A DNA stretch of 64,000 nucleotides from contig WQZD01000013.1 of assembly GCA_009780915.1 (NCBI GenBank), forward strand, positions 1-64,000. The letters run 5' to 3'. Positions 9,955-19,555 of this stretch are shown in pieces. The notes beneath the pieces were generated by a model. It had not been told where the DNA came from, ran no database searches, and saw nothing but the letters and a program-made list of their open reading frames with translations. A program made the position numbers and the translations under genes. Each line of letters starts with the position of its first letter. Within the stretch, counting starts at the first letter, position 1. This DNA comes from Propionibacteriaceae bacterium. GTDB lineage: Bacteria > Actinomycetota > Actinomycetes > Propionibacteriales > Propionibacteriaceae.

Positions 9955-11385
9955 ATGGATTTCATCGGCCGCCACCATGACCTCATGGTCCTCCAGTCCC
10001 AACTGGACGTGGTCGTCCAGGGAAAGGGCGCCGATCGAGGCCGATCGGTCATCGTCACCGGACGTCGACGGGTGGGAAAGTCCCGACTCGTCCAGCATTT
10101 CTGCGACACGTCGCCGATCCCTTCTGTGGTGTTCCAGGCGACTCACCATCGCAACCCTGACGCCGAACGTGCGGATTTCGTCGCCACCGTGGCGGCAAGC
10201 GGACTCGACGCGTCTCCCTTGGTCGTCGGCACTCACCCGACTGATTGGAACCACGCCCTACGCGTGCTCGCCTCCACCCTCCCCGATGATGGACCCGTCA
10301 TCGTCGTCATCGACGAAGTGCCCTGGTTGGCGGCGATGGACCCATCCTTCGAGGGGGCCCTCCAGACGGTGTGGGACCGTTACCTGTCACGCAAGCCCGT
10401 GCTCCTCCTGCTCGTCGGATCCGACCAATCGGTCATGGAGAGCCTGCAAGACCACGACCGCCCCTTCTTCGGTCGCGCCTCGATGCTCAGGATCGATCCC
10501 CTCACCCCTGCGGACCTGATGGACATGACTGGGTTGGCGCCCGTGGATGCGATCGACGCCTGGCTGATCACTGGCGGCCTGCCTCAGGTGGCGACCTCCT
10601 GGGAGCCTGAAGAGACCGTCACCAGCTTCGTGGGCCGCTCCTTCGAGGACCCCCTGTCGCCATTGCTCATCAGTGCTGAACTCACACTCCTCGGCGAGTT
10701 CACACGCTCAGTACAGTCGAGAGGGATTCTGGAGGCGCTCGGCGCCGGAGAGCGTACCTTCAGCACTATCGCCCGTACGGCCGGAGGTTCGAGTCCTCTC
10801 GCCTCAGGGACGCTCACGCCCCTGCTGACGTCGTTGACGGACAAGCGGGTGATAGTCGGTTGCCAGCCTCTCAGCACGACGCCCGACACGCGCAACAGAC
10901 GGTACCGACTAGCAGACCCGTACCTATGGTTCTGGCTCTCCTTCGGCGCACGGGCACTTCCCTTGGCCGAAAGAGGGCTCGGCAGATCGGCCCTTCCCTC
11001 CGTGACGGCCTCCTGGCCCAGTTGGCGCGGTCGTGCGGTCGAACCGCTCATCCGCGAGTCGCTCACTCGCCTGTGTCTGCGTGATGGGATTCTCGACACC
11101 GCCGTCGTGGGCGGCTGGTGGAACAGACAGAACAACCCCGAGATCGACCTCGTGGGCGCCGACCGCTCACCCGTCGCCACCCGAATCGGATTCGTGGGTT
11201 CCATCAAGTGGCGCGATCGACAGCCCTTCTCACACGAGGATTACGCGGGACTGATCCGATCCGCGCCGTCTGTCCCAGGAGCAGCCGAGGCGCCCATGGT
11301 CGCTGTGTCTGCCACTGGGTTCGCCGAGGGGTTGCCGCTCGCCCGCCAGTGGACCGCTGATGACATCGTCGACGCGTGGAGATGA
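9955..11385 (+). CDS. ATP-binding protein, archaeal-type ATPase with C-terminal DUF234
   Basis: A 476-residue AAA-type ATPase. It opens with the family hallmark FIGRHHDL, then Walker A GRRRVGKS (36-43), Walker B VIVVIDEVPW, and sensor-like LLLVGSDQS. The C-terminal part has the DUF234 signature RYRLADPYLWFW. It is followed by a nuclease-like NPEIDLVGAD and IKW pair, which resembles the PD-(D/E)xK arrangement often seen in this family. Proteins of this type are scattered in prokaryote genomes as lone genes and their role is unknown; defence or mobile-element functions have been suggested but are not shown here. The start is fixed by the family motif and by AAGGAGG, although that ribosome site is only about three bases from ATG. 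Confidence 0.85.
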   Translation: MDFIGRHHDLMVLQSQLDVVVQGKGADRGRSVIVTGRRRVGKSRLVQHFCDTSPIPSVVFQATHHRNPDAERADFVATVAASGLDASPLVVGTHPTDWNHALRVLASTLPDDGPVIVVIDEVPWLAAMDPSFEGALQTVWDRYLSRKPVLLLLVGSDQSVMESLQDHDRPFFGRASMLRIDPLTPADLMDMTGLAPVDAIDAWLITGGLPQVATSWEPEETVTSFVGRSFEDPLSPLLISAELTLLGEFTRSVQSRGILEALGAGERTFSTIARTAGGSSPLASGTLTPLLTSLTDKRVIVGCQPLSTTPDTRNRRYRLADPYLWFWLSFGARALPLAERGLGRSALPSVTASWPSWRGRAVEPLIRESLTRLCLRDGILDTAVVGGWWNRQNNPEIDLVGADRSPVATRIGFVGSIKWRDRQPFSHEDYAGLIRSAPSVPGAAEAPMVAVSATGFAEGLPLARQWTADDIVDAWR

Positions 11386-11523
11386 GTTCGGCCATGACAG
11401 AACACGACCGACATATCACCGGTTGGTCGTACATTTCCGGATAGGTTGGTCGAACGTTTTACGGAAATCTGAGGCGGCCGACTTCTCACAGCGGCACGTC
11501 GGGAACCCCGTACCCCCTGACCC
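11386..11523. other. Short convergent intergenic region
   Basis: It lies between the ATPase (plus) and the exporter ATPase (minus). An ACGACC/GGTCGT inverted repeat (11404-11409, 11425-11430) could end transcription, but it is weak and has no clear T-run. Confidence 0.25.
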
Positions 11524-12297
11524 CTACTTCGCGCTGGTGCTCTTCTTGTAGTACGAGACGCCCTGGTCGATCGGGCCGTCGAACTGGAGACGGCCGTGGT
11601 CGATGACGAGGGCCCGCTTGCAGAACTTCTCAGCCGAGCCGAGGGCATGGGTGACGAAGAGGAGGGTGACGCCCTCGGTGGACATGATCTCCTGCATCCT
11701 CGCCAAGCTCTTCTGGGAGAACTGGCGGTCGCCGACGGAGAGGACCTCGTCCAGGATCAGGATGTCAGGCTTCAGAGAGGACGCGAAGGCGAAGCCCAGT
11801 CGGGCCTTCATGCCGGCCGAGTAGGTCCGCATGGGCTGGTCGATGTACTTGCCCACCTCCGCGAAGTCGGCGATCTCTGGGAGCAGGTTCGTGATCTCGG
11901 GCTCGGACAGGCCCCACAGGCGAGCCCTCAGTTTCAGGTTGTCGCGACCGGTCAGGCGCGCGTCGAACCCCGCCGACAGGTCGAGGAGGGCGGAGACCCG
12001 GCCGTGGACCTCGACGGTCCCGGTCGTCGGGGCGGTGACGCCGGTGATGATTTTGAGCGCCGTGCTCTTGCCAGCGCCGTTGTGGCCCAGGAACGCCACC
12101 GACTCGCCACGCTTGATGGTGAAGCTGAGATCGTTGTTCGCCAAGACCTCGTCGTACTTCACCCCGGGGACGAAGGTGGACGCCAGGCGCCGCCGGTCGT
12201 TCTTGTACAGGCGGTACTTCTTGGTCACATGCGAGAAACGGATCGCGACGATGGATCTCATCGCGCGCGTCTCAATGAGGCGTGCGTTATAGGACAT
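11524..12297 (-). CDS. tagH: Cell-surface polysaccharide/teichoic acid ABC exporter, ATPase
   Basis: A 257-residue ABC ATPase of the TagH/Wzt class that powers export of lipid-linked wall polymers. Walker A is GHNGAGKS (71-78), the signature YSAGMKARL, and Walker B ILILDEVLSVGD. The extra N-terminal strand (KKYRLYKNDRRRL) before the core is typical of polysaccharide exporters. It lacks the long C-terminal extension of Bacillus TagH, so no carbohydrate-binding module is present. The ATG at 12297 overlaps the end of the permease gene and has a GGAGG site inside it. Substrate specificity is inferred from the neighbouring glycosyltransferases. Confidence 0.88.
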   Translation of the reverse strand: MSYNARLIETRAMRSIVAIRFSHVTKKYRLYKNDRRRLASTFVPGVKYDEVLANNDLSFTIKRGESVAFLGHNGAGKSTALKIITGVTAPTTGTVEVHGRVSALLDLSAGFDARLTGRDNLKLRARLWGLSEPEITNLLPEIADFAEVGKYIDQPMRTYSAGMKARLGFAFASSLKPDILILDEVLSVGDRQFSQKSLARMQEIMSTEGVTLLFVTHALGSAEKFCKRALVIDHGRLQFDGPIDQGVSYYKKSTSAK

Positions 12298-13096
12298 CGG
12301 CGACCTCCAAGCTCAGTTTGTTCTGGATGAACAGGGCCATCAGCGTCATGACGAAGAAGACTCCCACGAAGGGCCAGATGAGGTTCGGTTCGTTCCAGAC
12401 CCAGTAGTCCTCGCACAGGCTGGCGCGGATGCTCTTCACGAAGAAGGTGATGGGGTTGACGGCGAAGAAGGCCCGAAGCCACCACGAGTCGAGGTGGTTG
12501 ACTTGGAACAGCACGCCCGAGAGCCAGAACAGCGGCGTGCTCAGGGCGCGAATGAGGTTCCCGAAGTCCTTGCTCAAGGCCGACAGCGGGGATGTCAACA
12601 TGGACCACACAGTCCAGAACACGTACATCACCACGACGATGACGGGGAATTGAACGGCATAGATCGTGAGCGGAACCCTGTACAGCGCCATGATCGCGAA
12701 CACCAAGATCATCGTCAAGAGGAAGACGATCAGGCGCGCCAGCCCGTAGAAGCTGGAGATGGCCGAGATCGGGAATCGCAGCCGGTTGACCAGATAGGAG
12801 TACCGCCTGTAGACGTCCGCCCCACCCGATAGCATGGCCGAGATGAAGAACCAGGGGATGATGCCCGCGCCCAACCACACCAGATAGGGGACCCCGTCGA
12901 TGGGGCTACCTGTGCGCAAGCCGACCGCCAAACCGAACCAGAACACTCCCAAATAGATCCCGGGCGTGATCAACAACCAGATCCAGCCCAAAACCGTCCC
13001 ATGGACCTCTTTGCGCAGCTCGGTGGTGGCCAAACGAAGAATCTGGCTGCGCCACTCCCAGTTGTCCTGGATGATTATTCGTAATGTCTTGAACAT
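12287..13096 (-). CDS. tagG: Cell-surface polysaccharide/teichoic acid ABC exporter, permease
   Basis: A 269-residue ABC2-type permease, partner of the downstream ATPase. The N-terminal amphipathic segment and ELRKEVHGTVLGWIWLLITP are typical of the TagG/Wzm class. Six hydrophobic segments follow, and the protein ends at the overlap with the ATPase gene. Together the pair would move an undecaprenyl-linked polymer across the membrane. The gene starts 96 bases after the giant glycosyltransferase gene on the same strand, so it is probably in the same transcript. No strong ribosome site precedes ATG 13096. Confidence 0.88.
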   Translation of the reverse strand: MFKTLRIIIQDNWEWRSQILRLATTELRKEVHGTVLGWIWLLITPGIYLGVFWFGLAVGLRTGSPIDGVPYLVWLGAGIIPWFFISAMLSGGADVYRRYSYLVNRLRFPISAISSFYGLARLIVFLLTMILVFAIMALYRVPLTIYAVQFPVIVVVMYVFWTVWSMLTSPLSALSKDFGNLIRALSTPLFWLSGVLFQVNHLDSWWLRAFFAVNPITFFVKSIRASLCEDYWVWNEPNLIWPFVGVFFVMTLMALFIQNKLSLEVADVL

Positions 13097-13192
13097 CTAC
13101 TCACTATCTGACTTGCCATTGTCCGTCAATGACGATCGTTCATCCAACCCAAGGATATTACCATATGAGAGGTGAAATCAGAGGAGAAGGTG

Positions 13193-16100
13193 TCATGCGT
13201 CGTGCGCCTTCGCTCTTTCCGCGAGGCCTTCAGACAGCAACGCGATCTCCTTGGGAATGATGATGTCTATTGCCGTTTGTCGCCTCACTCGGGCAGCTGC
13301 AGCCGCGGACAAGCGCCGGAAGAGACGCGGATCGCCGTACATGGTCTTGATCGCATCGGCCAACCCCTGGAAATCCCCCTCGGGGGCCAAGAAGCCCTCT
13401 TTCGGAGAACAGAATTCCTTCACTGCCGCCACGCCATTTGTGACCGGGACCATTCCACAGGAACTCGCCTCATCCCGAGAAACACCTTGCGCATCCACGC
13501 GAGTAGGAACGAGGAAGATTCCATATTCTTGGTACAACGCCGCCAACTCGGCATGCGACAACATGCCCTCATGTATTGTGACGTTGGAAAACTCGCGCAA
13601 CGGCTTCACTGTCTCCGCGAAGAGCTTGCCGCTGCCGACGATCCGGAATTCGAGGTCCCCGAAGAAGGACTCGCCCGACAGAGCGAGGATCGCCTTGACC
13701 GCGAGGTCATTCCCATACTTCAACGAGGCGAAGGGCCTGACAAGCAAGATTTTCTTTCGAGCATCGACGCCCTTCGGGACGTACCGGAACACATTCGTGT
13801 CGATGGGATTATGAACGGTGCTGACGAGCGATTGCGGAAACTCTATGTCGAATTCCTTGAAGTCCTCGATGACCTCATGAGAGAAGGCATCCGACACGAA
13901 CACGAATCTCATCAACTGGCAGTCCTGAGCAAAGACTTGCTGCCACACCTCCATAGCCTTTCCCGTTGCTTGCTTCGCGGCCTCGAGTTCCTTGGGATTG
14001 GTATAATCGAACATTCGACGCCACCACGGCTGCGCCTCATACCCATGGATCCATACCGTCATAGGAATGGTTTCCCGGAAATGCTGAAGAGCCAACCATG
14101 GCCATGGTGTCAGGAAGTGCACAGCCACATGGTCGTACTTGCCAGTCGCCAGGAGAGCCGACAGCGTCCGCTCAGATCCAGAGATGATTTCCTGACCTTC
14201 ATACTCGCGGAATGACAGATCCCTCGTCTCGCCAATGACGAATACATCCACCGGAAAGCCGAACTGTCGGTACGCTCGCACTCGACTGTGGATGAAGCCA
14301 TTGCGGTAACGGTCCTTGTATGCGGGGTACCCCGAGCACACGAGAAGGACTCTGTGCCGTGGCACGCTGACGGGAATCTCGTCCCCTGGGGACCATACGA
14401 CAGCACTTCGAAGCTCCGTGAGCGACTTGCCTTTCACGTAGACAAAACACTTGGCTGCGACAGCGTCATCGGGCATGTCTGTCTTCACGATGACGTCTGC
14501 GTTGGGGGCATACGAGTATCCCGGGATCTGGGATCCATCGTCCCGTAGCCATGAGACATTGAGCCGGACGTCCCCGGTGCCCTCCGTTGTGAGGTGAACC
14601 CTGTGCTCGACGCCTGCTCCACGCATGTCGTGATACCCCAATGGAACGGCGCATGGAACGTACAGGTGTTCCTCGTCGTCGAGGTCGGACACCAGAACAG
14701 TGGCCCCATTGTGATGAAGCGTGATGACACCGCCAGGGCCCGTCCGTGCGGGAAACTCCCCTTCAGGGAAGCCGCATCCTGGAACGACCGCAACCTTCCG
14801 AGCGATGAGCTCGCCCGCCTGCAGAATGTCCTCGATACCCAATCCCAGATAGGGGTGAGGGCGACTAGCCTCAGACTCGGCGCCATTCTGTGAAATCTCA
14901 TACGGATCAACCACCAAGACAGCACCCGACGCCTGCCCCACAGTCGCCCCGCGGCGGACAACGGTCGCCAGAGTCGCCCCTAGGCAATCACCCTTGACGC
15001 AAGACCGAGCCCATGCGACGGGGTCCGCCGATGGGAGTTCTATGAACGAAGCGCCCTGAGCATGCTCCTCCAAGCTCGATTTCGCGATGACAGACGCCTC
15101 AGAATACTGAAACGCTTGCAGCAATGATTGAGCGTACTCATCACCATACGTCCACTCAGGCGAGATAACGATGACCGTGTCAACGCCCTGGGACCGCCTG
15201 ACGTCATCGATGGTCAGATCGCACGCTTCAGCCGTGGTGACTCGTCGCACGGGAATCGCCATGCCCGCCGGAACAGGGAATTCCTGATCTGACACAACGA
15301 TCAGACTCGCATCCACTCCCTCCTGGTTCCGCACTGTTTCCATAGCCCAGTTCCAGTCTGCCGAGGAACTGGCCGAAACCAGGAATAGAGCCCTGATAGC
15401 TTCGACATGGTAGTCGCCGCCTGACACGCATGCCCAGACGTATCGCAGACGCTCCCGATAGGTGTGCTGCCGGAACACTTTCCTCATGCCAGCCGCTTGG
15501 ACGGCCGTCATTCCCCTCTGGCCACGTATCGACTCTCTCGCGAACTGCTGAGCCTCCTCAGGGGAATCAGTCGCACACACGGCGTCACCGACCAGAGTCG
15601 TGATGCCGCGAGCATAGTTCGACAAAACAGGCACTCCACACGCAAGAAGGTCGAACACGCGCCTAGAGCACATCGTTTCCGAATTCTTGACGGTATTGAC
15701 ATTGAGCGCCATGGAGTACTGCTTGAAGACAGTGGCCATATCAGCGGCGTCAGCCGATCCGACGACGAGTGAACCATATTTGTCTGGCCATCTATAGGGT
15801 CCGTGATCGATGCCCTGATTGCGGTCAAGGATGTCGACACGCGCTTCTGTGAAGGTGGCGTCGATGAGCCCGAAGAGATCAGCCATACGTTCTTTGAATC
15901 CAGCTTGATGACTGCCAGCGAACACTGCCGCGGGACAGCCCTTCCCGCTCCCCATAGGATTGAACAACGTCGGTTGGGTGGCGAAGGGAAGGCATCTCAC
16001 CTGGCTATGCCCCAGGTCACGGACATACTTGCCGATTGTGCCCAACTCCGTCGTGAAGACCCAATCGAAGCAGGCTGCGGCTTTGATCCACCGATCATAG

Positions 16101-17875
16101 AACAGCGGATCCTCCTTGTTCCAGAAGACAGTTGGAATACCACGCTCCTTGCACCATTGTGTTATGTCGATGATCTCCTGAGGGCACTGGTACAGAACGT
16201 CGTACCAACTATCCTGCGTTCCACGCCATGCCGACTCGACTAGGAGCAGATCAGGACGAGTCTCATCGAGCGTGGTCGCCCAACTATCCGGTCGCAACTG
16301 GAGCAACTGACACTCGGGGGCGAAGGCCACTTCGCTCAACCGGTCGAGGATGCACGCGATGACTAGCTCATCACCGCCTTCGACGAGCCGAGGTCCGTGA
16401 GCGCCATCACCGTCAGGATGATATTCAAACAATCCTTCCCTGCGAAGGCCCGTCGCCAGCGCCCCGGCGAAGCGGTCCTGGACGCCAACTGCCGTTGGAG
16501 TATGCACCGTGCCCTGAGCGATCTGCTTCTGATCGGCGATGTCGTCCACTGACATGACCGCCTGGGCGCCTGGATTCCCAGGGATCGCGAATGGAAGACG
16601 TTCCCCCACGAGAGTGGCACTGAGCGGATCGTGAATGGACAACTCAAGGGAGTGGATCGCAGCCACGGTTCGGCCAAAAGCCCGCAGATAGGTCGTGCTG
16701 GAGCTCCGAGGATAGACAGACTCGTCTCCAGCGACCATTGCGACCGGAGGCGCCCCGATGGCCGCCATGTAGCGTATGGCGATCGTTTCCTTCTGGCCAT
16801 TCTTGCCCACCACGCGAATGGGCGATTCCACGAAGTCAGCATCACGGATAGCGAGCAAGACAGCTCGCGTTTGTTCATCCAATGGGGCGACATTGAAAGT
16901 ATCAATGTCGGATTTCCTCATGACGTGCAGGACCTGCGCCAGAATCTCGACCACATGATCAAGATCCGCCAGGGGCAACCGCATCGCGTCCTCACCGGTG
17001 ATCTCTCTTTCAAGCAACCATTTGAAGTCATAGAGCAAACAATTCGCGATCCACGACGGCATGCGGCCATCCGCCTCGAGGAAGTTCGTGGCCAGGGGGA
17101 GATACCCGACCTGGAAGCGTTCGATTGTTCTCTCGGGATGGAGCCACGTCTCCCTGGACAAGGATGTTCCAGACACTCGTTGTCTGTAATAGTAGGAGGG
17201 CCCGACGAGGATCCCCACACGCGGCTCCTCCACCCTGCCCAGCGCCGTGGCGACGAAGAGCATATCCTCTGACGCACAAAGGGGTTCCGTCCACGTCACT
17301 CCATGCTCGCGAAGGGCGGCCATGAGGAAGAACGCGGCGTGGGCGTGAGGAAGAATGCAATTCGGCTGTTCACGCAGATCCACGACACGCGAACCCCACA
17401 CATACTTGTGAGCAAACATGGGAGGCCCGACCGGACGTGGCTTGTCCTCCACCCAGCGAACAACCGGCACGTCCACAGCTTCAAGGTTTGCTTCGCTCTG
17501 GGCCAGGAGGAAGTCTGCCACCGCAGCGAAATACCCATCCGAAAGATAGTCGTCGGAGTCTGGGAACGTGACCCAGTCGCCCGAGGCATGGCGCATTCCC
17601 GTGTTCCGCGCAGCGCTCGGCCCCGCGTTGTCCTGGTGGACCAGTAAGCCGGTTACCGCATCCTTACTCGCATGAGAATGCAGCCACTGCTGAATAAGCT
17701 CTGCGGACTCGTCCGTCGACCCGTCGTCAACGAAGATGTACTCAACCGAGTAGGACCCCGCGGTTTGGCCGCGCAAAGACGCCAAGAACTCCGGTAGGTA
17801 CGCCGCGGTGTTATACACCGCGATCACTGCACTGAACCGAATCCTAGGTCCCGGAAGGTTACTATCGCTTGCCAT
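13193..17875 (-). CDS. Giant multi-domain glycosyltransferase (GT2 + CgeB-like + GT4-like)
   Basis: A 1560-residue cytoplasmic glycosyltransferase with at least three catalytic-type modules. The GT2 domain (about 12-230) has VIAVYN, VDDGSTDES and the metal-binding PDSDD. The middle module (about 540-800) resembles DUF3880/CgeB-type transferases, with RRVFDLLACGVPVLSNY. A degenerate GT2-like segment follows (about 845-960), without the DDGS and DxD motifs. The last module (about 1180-1550) is GT4-like, with LVRPFASLKYGND and DEASSCGMVPV, including the E of an EX7E-like site. Such fusions build several successive linkages of a surface polymer. It lies upstream of the tagGH exporter on the same strand. 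Donor sugars cannot be assigned. Confidence 0.85.
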   Translation of the reverse strand: MASDSNLPGPRIRFSAVIAVYNTAAYLPEFLASLRGQTAGSYSVEYIFVDDGSTDESAELIQQWLHSHASKDAVTGLLVHQDNAGPSAARNTGMRHASGDWVTFPDSDDYLSDGYFAAVADFLLAQSEANLEAVDVPVVRWVEDKPRPVGPPMFAHKYVWGSRVVDLREQPNCILPHAHAAFFLMAALREHGVTWTEPLCASEDMLFVATALGRVEEPRVGILVGPSYYYRQRVSGTSLSRETWLHPERTIERFQVGYLPLATNFLEADGRMPSWIANCLLYDFKWLLEREITGEDAMRLPLADLDHVVEILAQVLHVMRKSDIDTFNVAPLDEQTRAVLLAIRDADFVESPIRVVGKNGQKETIAIRYMAAIGAPPVAMVAGDESVYPRSSSTTYLRAFGRTVAAIHSLELSIHDPLSATLVGERLPFAIPGNPGAQAVMSVDDIADQKQIAQGTVHTPTAVGVQDRFAGALATGLRREGLFEYHPDGDGAHGPRLVEGGDELVIACILDRLSEVAFAPECQLLQLRPDSWATTLDETRPDLLLVESAWRGTQDSWYDVLYQCPQEIIDITQWCKERGIPTVFWNKEDPLFYDRWIKAAACFDWVFTTELGTIGKYVRDLGHSQVRCLPFATQPTLFNPMGSGKGCPAAVFAGSHQAGFKERMADLFGLIDATFTEARVDILDRNQGIDHGPYRWPDKYGSLVVGSADAADMATVFKQYSMALNVNTVKNSETMCSRRVFDLLACGVPVLSNYARGITTLVGDAVCATDSPEEAQQFARESIRGQRGMTAVQAAGMRKVFRQHTYRERLRYVWACVSGGDYHVEAIRALFLVSASSSADWNWAMETVRNQEGVDASLIVVSDQEFPVPAGMAIPVRRVTTAEACDLTIDDVRRSQGVDTVIVISPEWTYGDEYAQSLLQAFQYSEASVIAKSSLEEHAQGASFIELPSADPVAWARSCVKGDCLGATLATVVRRGATVGQASGAVLVVDPYEISQNGAESEASRPHPYLGLGIEDILQAGELIARKVAVVPGCGFPEGEFPARTGPGGVITLHHNGATVLVSDLDDEEHLYVPCAVPLGYHDMRGAGVEHRVHLTTEGTGDVRLNVSWLRDDGSQIPGYSYAPNADVIVKTDMPDDAVAAKCFVYVKGKSLTELRSAVVWSPGDEIPVSVPRHRVLLVCSGYPAYKDRYRNGFIHSRVRAYRQFGFPVDVFVIGETRDLSFREYEGQEIISGSERTLSALLATGKYDHVAVHFLTPWPWLALQHFRETIPMTVWIHGYEAQPWWRRMFDYTNPKELEAAKQATGKAMEVWQQVFAQDCQLMRFVFVSDAFSHEVIEDFKEFDIEFPQSLVSTVHNPIDTNVFRYVPKGVDARKKILLVRPFASLKYGNDLAVKAILALSGESFFGDLEFRIVGSGKLFAETVKPLREFSNVTIHEGMLSHAELAALYQEYGIFLVPTRVDAQGVSRDEASSCGMVPVTNGVAAVKEFCSPKEGFLAPEGDFQGLADAIKTMYGDPRLFRRLSAAAAARVRRQTAIDIIIPKEIALLSEGLAERAKAHDA

Positions 17876-18301
17876 GGTCCGCCCTTTTCATTCGCCTGCC
17901 GCCACACGAGCGCCTGTCACGCATGGGAGTATGTGCTGGTGTCCCGCATCTCGATCTCTACCCTGTCCGGAGATCAGTGGCAAGCACTAGGGAGATTCAG
18001 CAACATACCTTCTCATGCCTCAGACTAGGTCGTGCCCCCCGCCCAGTTCACTATGGAAGTACGCCGACACTGAATAGTCTAGCTGTTATTGGGAGGCTTC
18101 CGCGATGGTGGAACATCCACGGCACAGCAGCCGAGAGATATGGAATTGATAGGCATTTACCCGCACCCATTGAATACTGGTAGCAGCTCTGATAGGTTAT
18201 CGTCGCGGCCTTGGTTGCTGGGACGACCATCAATAGGACCAGGCACGCGATGAAACTGGGGGAATTGCCACGCGCACATCAGGCGGACACCCCGAGGGGA
18301 T
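17876..18301. other. Divergent intergenic region, glycosyltransferase and wecC
   Basis: 426 bases that hold the promoters of the minus-strand glycosyltransferase operon and of plus-strand wecC. It is more AT-rich than the flanking genes around 18040-18200. I saw no coding capacity, no tRNA and no recognisable JUMPstart/ops element, and could not assign a convincing -35/-10 pair. Confidence 0.4.
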
Positions 18302-19543
18302 GTGGAGCAATTGTTCAAATCATTATGCGTGATAGGCCTAGGGTACATCGGCTTGCCGACTGCTGTCGTCTTCGCAGAGCATGGCCTGGAGGTCTTCGGT
18401 GCTGACGTGAAAGCGGCCACTGTGGACGCCATCAACAAGGGCGAAGTCCCCCTGGTTGAGCCCGAGTTAGCAGAACACATGGCGGCAGTCGTCGCCTCCG
18501 GCAAGTTGAGCGCCTCGCTGGAACCCCGGGCGGCAGACGCCGCGATTCTTGCCGTTCCGACTCCCTTCCTCCCCGACCGGACCGCTGATCTCAGCTACAT
18601 CGAGTCGGCGGCCGCGATGCTCGGTCCCACATTGCGCCCGGGGTCTCTGGTCATCCTGGAATCCACGTCCCCCCCTGGGACCACTGAGAAACTGGCTGGG
18701 TGGCTCACAGCCGCGCGCCCTGACCTCGTCGATGAGAATGGCAGTTTGCGCGTGGATGTCGTCCACTGCCCCGAGAGGGTCTTGCCCGGACACATTTTGG
18801 CAGAAATACGCACCAACGACCGTATCATCGGAGGCCTCTCCCCCACTGGGGCTATGAGGGCGAAGGAACTGTACTCCATCATCTGTGAGGGGGAGATTCT
18901 GCTGACCGATGCGAAGACGGCAGAGATGTCGAAGTGCGTCGAGAACTCTTTCCGTGATGTCAACATCGCATTCGCCAACGAATTATCTGTCGTCTGCGAC
19001 ACGCTTGGAATCAACGTCTGGGAACTAATCGAGCTCGCCAACCATCATCCGCGGGTCAACATCTTGAGCCCAGGCCCCGGGGTCGGTGGGCACTGCCTGG
19101 CCGTCGATCCGTGGTTCATCGTCGCCGCTGATCCCGTCAACGCCAAAATCATCAGGCTGGCGAGGGAAATCAACGATGCCAAGCCGGCATGGGTCGTCGA
19201 CAAAGTCCGGCACGCGGTCGTGGGGACTCCCCATCCCGTCATCGCAGCTTTAGGCCTCGCCTTCAAACCAGATATCGACGACCTGCGTGAGTCTCCCGCC
19301 CGTCATGTGACCGAAAGCCTGGGGCGCGACCTCCCGGATGCCACGATCCTCGCCGTCGAGCCCAACATCACGCATCTCCCTCATGAATTGGCCGCCCTCC
19401 CCAATGTGAGGCTCGTCGATTACCACACCGCCATCGGCCAGGCCGATTGCATCGTTCTTCTTGTCGATCACAAGGAGTTTCTGCACCAGCCACACGTTCG
19501 TGAAGGAGTGACCGTCATCGACACGCGAGGCGCGTGGCGCTAA
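18302..19543 (+). CDS. wecC: UDP-N-acetyl-D-mannosaminuronate dehydrogenase
   Basis: A 413-residue UDP-glucose/GDP-mannose dehydrogenase-family protein, best matched to WecC, which oxidises UDP-ManNAc twice with NAD to give UDP-ManNAcA. The NAD-binding motif is VIGLGYIGLP near the N-terminus; the central domain has NSFRDVNIAFANEL; the catalytic cysteine is Cys265 in GVGGHC; the C-terminal domain has LGLAFKPDIDDLRESPA. The substrate is supported by a wecB epimerase gene 0.8 kb away. The start is GTG at 18302 with a GAGGGG site only a few bases upstream. It is transcribed against the wecB operon and converges on the DUF6270 gene with 12 bases between stops. Confidence 0.9.
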   Translation: MEQLFKSLCVIGLGYIGLPTAVVFAEHGLEVFGADVKAATVDAINKGEVPLVEPELAEHMAAVVASGKLSASLEPRAADAAILAVPTPFLPDRTADLSYIESAAAMLGPTLRPGSLVILESTSPPGTTEKLAGWLTAARPDLVDENGSLRVDVVHCPERVLPGHILAEIRTNDRIIGGLSPTGAMRAKELYSIICEGEILLTDAKTAEMSKCVENSFRDVNIAFANELSVVCDTLGINVWELIELANHHPRVNILSPGPGVGGHCLAVDPWFIVAADPVNAKIIRLAREINDAKPAWVVDKVRHAVVGTPHPVIAALGLAFKPDIDDLRESPARHVTESLGRDLPDATILAVEPNITHLPHELAALPNVRLVDYHTAIGQADCIVLLVDHKEFLHQPHVREGVTVIDTRGAWR

Positions 19544-19555
19544 CCGATCATCGGG

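Noticed and set aside
17876-18301. JUMPstart/ops antiterminator element upstream of the polysaccharide genes
   Set aside because: No GGCGGTAGCGT-like motif is present.
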